NCBI GenBank assembly: GCA_963825335.1
Contig: CAWGSP010000001.1
Location: forward strand, 1,364,001-1,428,000
Source of the DNA: Methanobacterium_B sp963825335
GTDB lineage: Archaea > Methanobacteriota > Methanobacteria > Methanobacteriales > Methanobacteriaceae
Length of the DNA: 64,000 nt
Reading direction: 5' to 3'
Shown: positions 63,175 through 64,000 of the stretch, in pieces
Layout: every line of letters begins with the position of its first letter
Position numbering within the stretch: the stretch's first letter is position 1
Made by a program: the position numbers and the translations under genes
Notes under the pieces: generated by a model
What the model was told of the DNA's origin: nothing
Seen by the model: the letters and a program-made list of their open reading frames with translations, nothing else
Databases searched by the model: none

Positions 63175-64000
63175 TTATGAATCAATTTTTTTTGGAGCAT
63201 CTCCATGGCCAACTTCTTCCTCCATTTCATCGCTCATGTATATGTCTTTTAGGAAGAAACATATTATCAATCCAATTATGTTCATTAATGCTACTACCAT
63301 GAATACATTGTGAATTGCAACAACTAATAGGGATGATGAAACATGTACAACAGTGTTTTGTAAATTAAGTTTAAGAGTCATATTTACAACAGTCCCGAGA
63401 ATGACTAAACCAATTACACTTCCAAGTTGTTCGAAATACATTGATGATGAAGTTACAACACCTAAATCCCTTTTTGCAACCGCATTTTGGGCTGAAATAA
63501 TGAATATTGGCATTGCTAGGCCTGCACCTATTCCCACAATAATTTCATAAACAATTAATTCTAGGCTCGTGGTGTTTTGAGTCAATGTTGAAAGTAATAG
63601 CATACCAACAGTACCAGTGGCAAAGGATATTATGGCAAGTTTTTTGTAAGTACCTGTTTTTGAGATTATCTGGCCTGATAAAATTGCTGTTACGATCATA
63701 GCAAACATTAATGCAGTTAGATATGCCCCTGAAGCTGAAGCACTCAGACCCTGTACCCCTTGTAAGAAGAGAGGAATATAAACTGCCCCTGCTAATGTTA
63801 TGGCTCCTGACAAAAATACTAAAACAGTCGAAATAGTAAATACAGAGTTTCTGAACAAATATAATGGTAATATAGGTTCTTTAGCTTTTTTCTCTGCATA
63901 TATAAATCCAAAAAGCATAATTAACGAAAATATCCATAATAGATCCAATACTGCTGGAGTAATAATAGTATTTTGCTGGCTGAAGGTTAATGCCACTAAG
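63175..64000 (-). CDS. MFS transporter, C-terminal part (partial)
   Basis: The reading frame is open at the right edge, so the N-terminal half is missing. About 275 residues remain with about seven hydrophobic segments. The pattern (a helix with LVFLSGAITLAGAVYIPLFLQGVQGLSASASG, then AIISFATGTVGMLLLST, and FEQLGSVIGLVILGTVVN) is that of DHA2-type 14-helix drug/H+ antiporters. Substrates unknown. The C-terminal tail is acidic (DEMEEEVGHGDAPKK). Confidence 0.88.
   Translation of the reverse strand, partial: LVALTFSQQNTIITPAVLDLLWIFSLIMLFGFIYAEKKAKEPILPLYLFRNSVFTISTVLVFLSGAITLAGAVYIPLFLQGVQGLSASASGAYLTALMFAMIVTAILSGQIISKTGTYKKLAIISFATGTVGMLLLSTLTQNTTSLELIVYEIIVGIGAGLAMPIFIISAQNAVAKRDLGVVTSSSMYFEQLGSVIGLVILGTVVNMTLKLNLQNTVVHVSSSLLVVAIHNVFMVVALMNIIGLIICFFLKDIYMSDEMEEEVGHGDAPKKIDS

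Overview
The window reads as chromosomal DNA of a mesophilic methanogen of the order Methanobacteriales, most likely Methanobacterium or a close relative. The evidence is the hdrC-hdrB pair, an archaeosine-synthase-like gene, an F420H2-oxidase-type flavodiiron protein, 2-phosphoglycerate kinase, archaeal CoaD, a DUF2070/DUF2073/DUF2096 set, an archaeal SRP RNA, class III (QXXXE) signal-peptide proteins, AT-rich DNA with TATA boxes, and frequent GGTGA-type ribosome binding sites with some TTG/GTG starts. The genus is an inference from gene content; no marker phylogeny was possible.

Layout. 1-7.7 kb: energy and central metabolism (partial archaeosine-synthase-like gene, hdrCB behind a perfect palindrome, a small DUF749-like/DUF2096 pair, phosphoesterase, 2-phosphoglycerate kinase overlapping a CBS protein, flavodiiron protein with a small partner). 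7.7-19.5 kb: histidine kinase, phosphate permease, SRP RNA followed by tRNA-Ser(GCT), base-excision glycosylase, two aminotransferases around a QueG-like Fe-S protein, amino-acid permease, radical SAM protein, CoaD and a DUF84 NTPase. 19.5-40.1 kb: a large, more AT-rich surface-glycan island. It has three GT39-type membrane glycosyltransferases plus the decayed tail of another, GtrA, a FAD oxidoreductase, GT4 and GT2 enzymes (one frameshifted), a polyprenyl-phosphate sugar synthase, UDP-GlcNAc 2-epimerase, a hexapeptide acyltransferase, a DegT aminotransferase, a Wzx-like flippase and an ATP-grasp/HAD fusion. The parts fit together as sugar-nucleotide synthesis, lipid-linked donor formation, flipping, and transfer outside the membrane.

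40.6-53.4 kb: class III signal-peptide pilin-like genes too short for routine calling, a winged-helix protein between them, a MurG-like transferase, a membrane protein with 11-residue tandem repeats overlapping an MBL hydrolase, an archaeal GTPase/DUF2073/Zn-ribbon operon, RqcH/NFACT, DUF2070, a fumarase beta-type subunit and a DUF6282 protein. 53.4-57.8 kb: an orphan CARF-HTH regulator, a response regulator without a standard start codon, and about 2.4 kb of decayed genes around tRNA-Gln(CTG). 57.8-64 kb: a flavodoxin/cupin/ferredoxin-type aldo-keto reductase group facing an HxlR regulator with nested inverted repeats, a multi-PAS histidine kinase and a partial MFS transporter.

No CRISPR array, insertion sequence or integrated virus was recognised. 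The best leads are the HdrC N-terminal repeat extension with its upstream palindrome, the HxlR redox locus, the orphan CARF regulator, the glycan-island gene decay and frameshift, and the ATP-grasp/HAD fusion.
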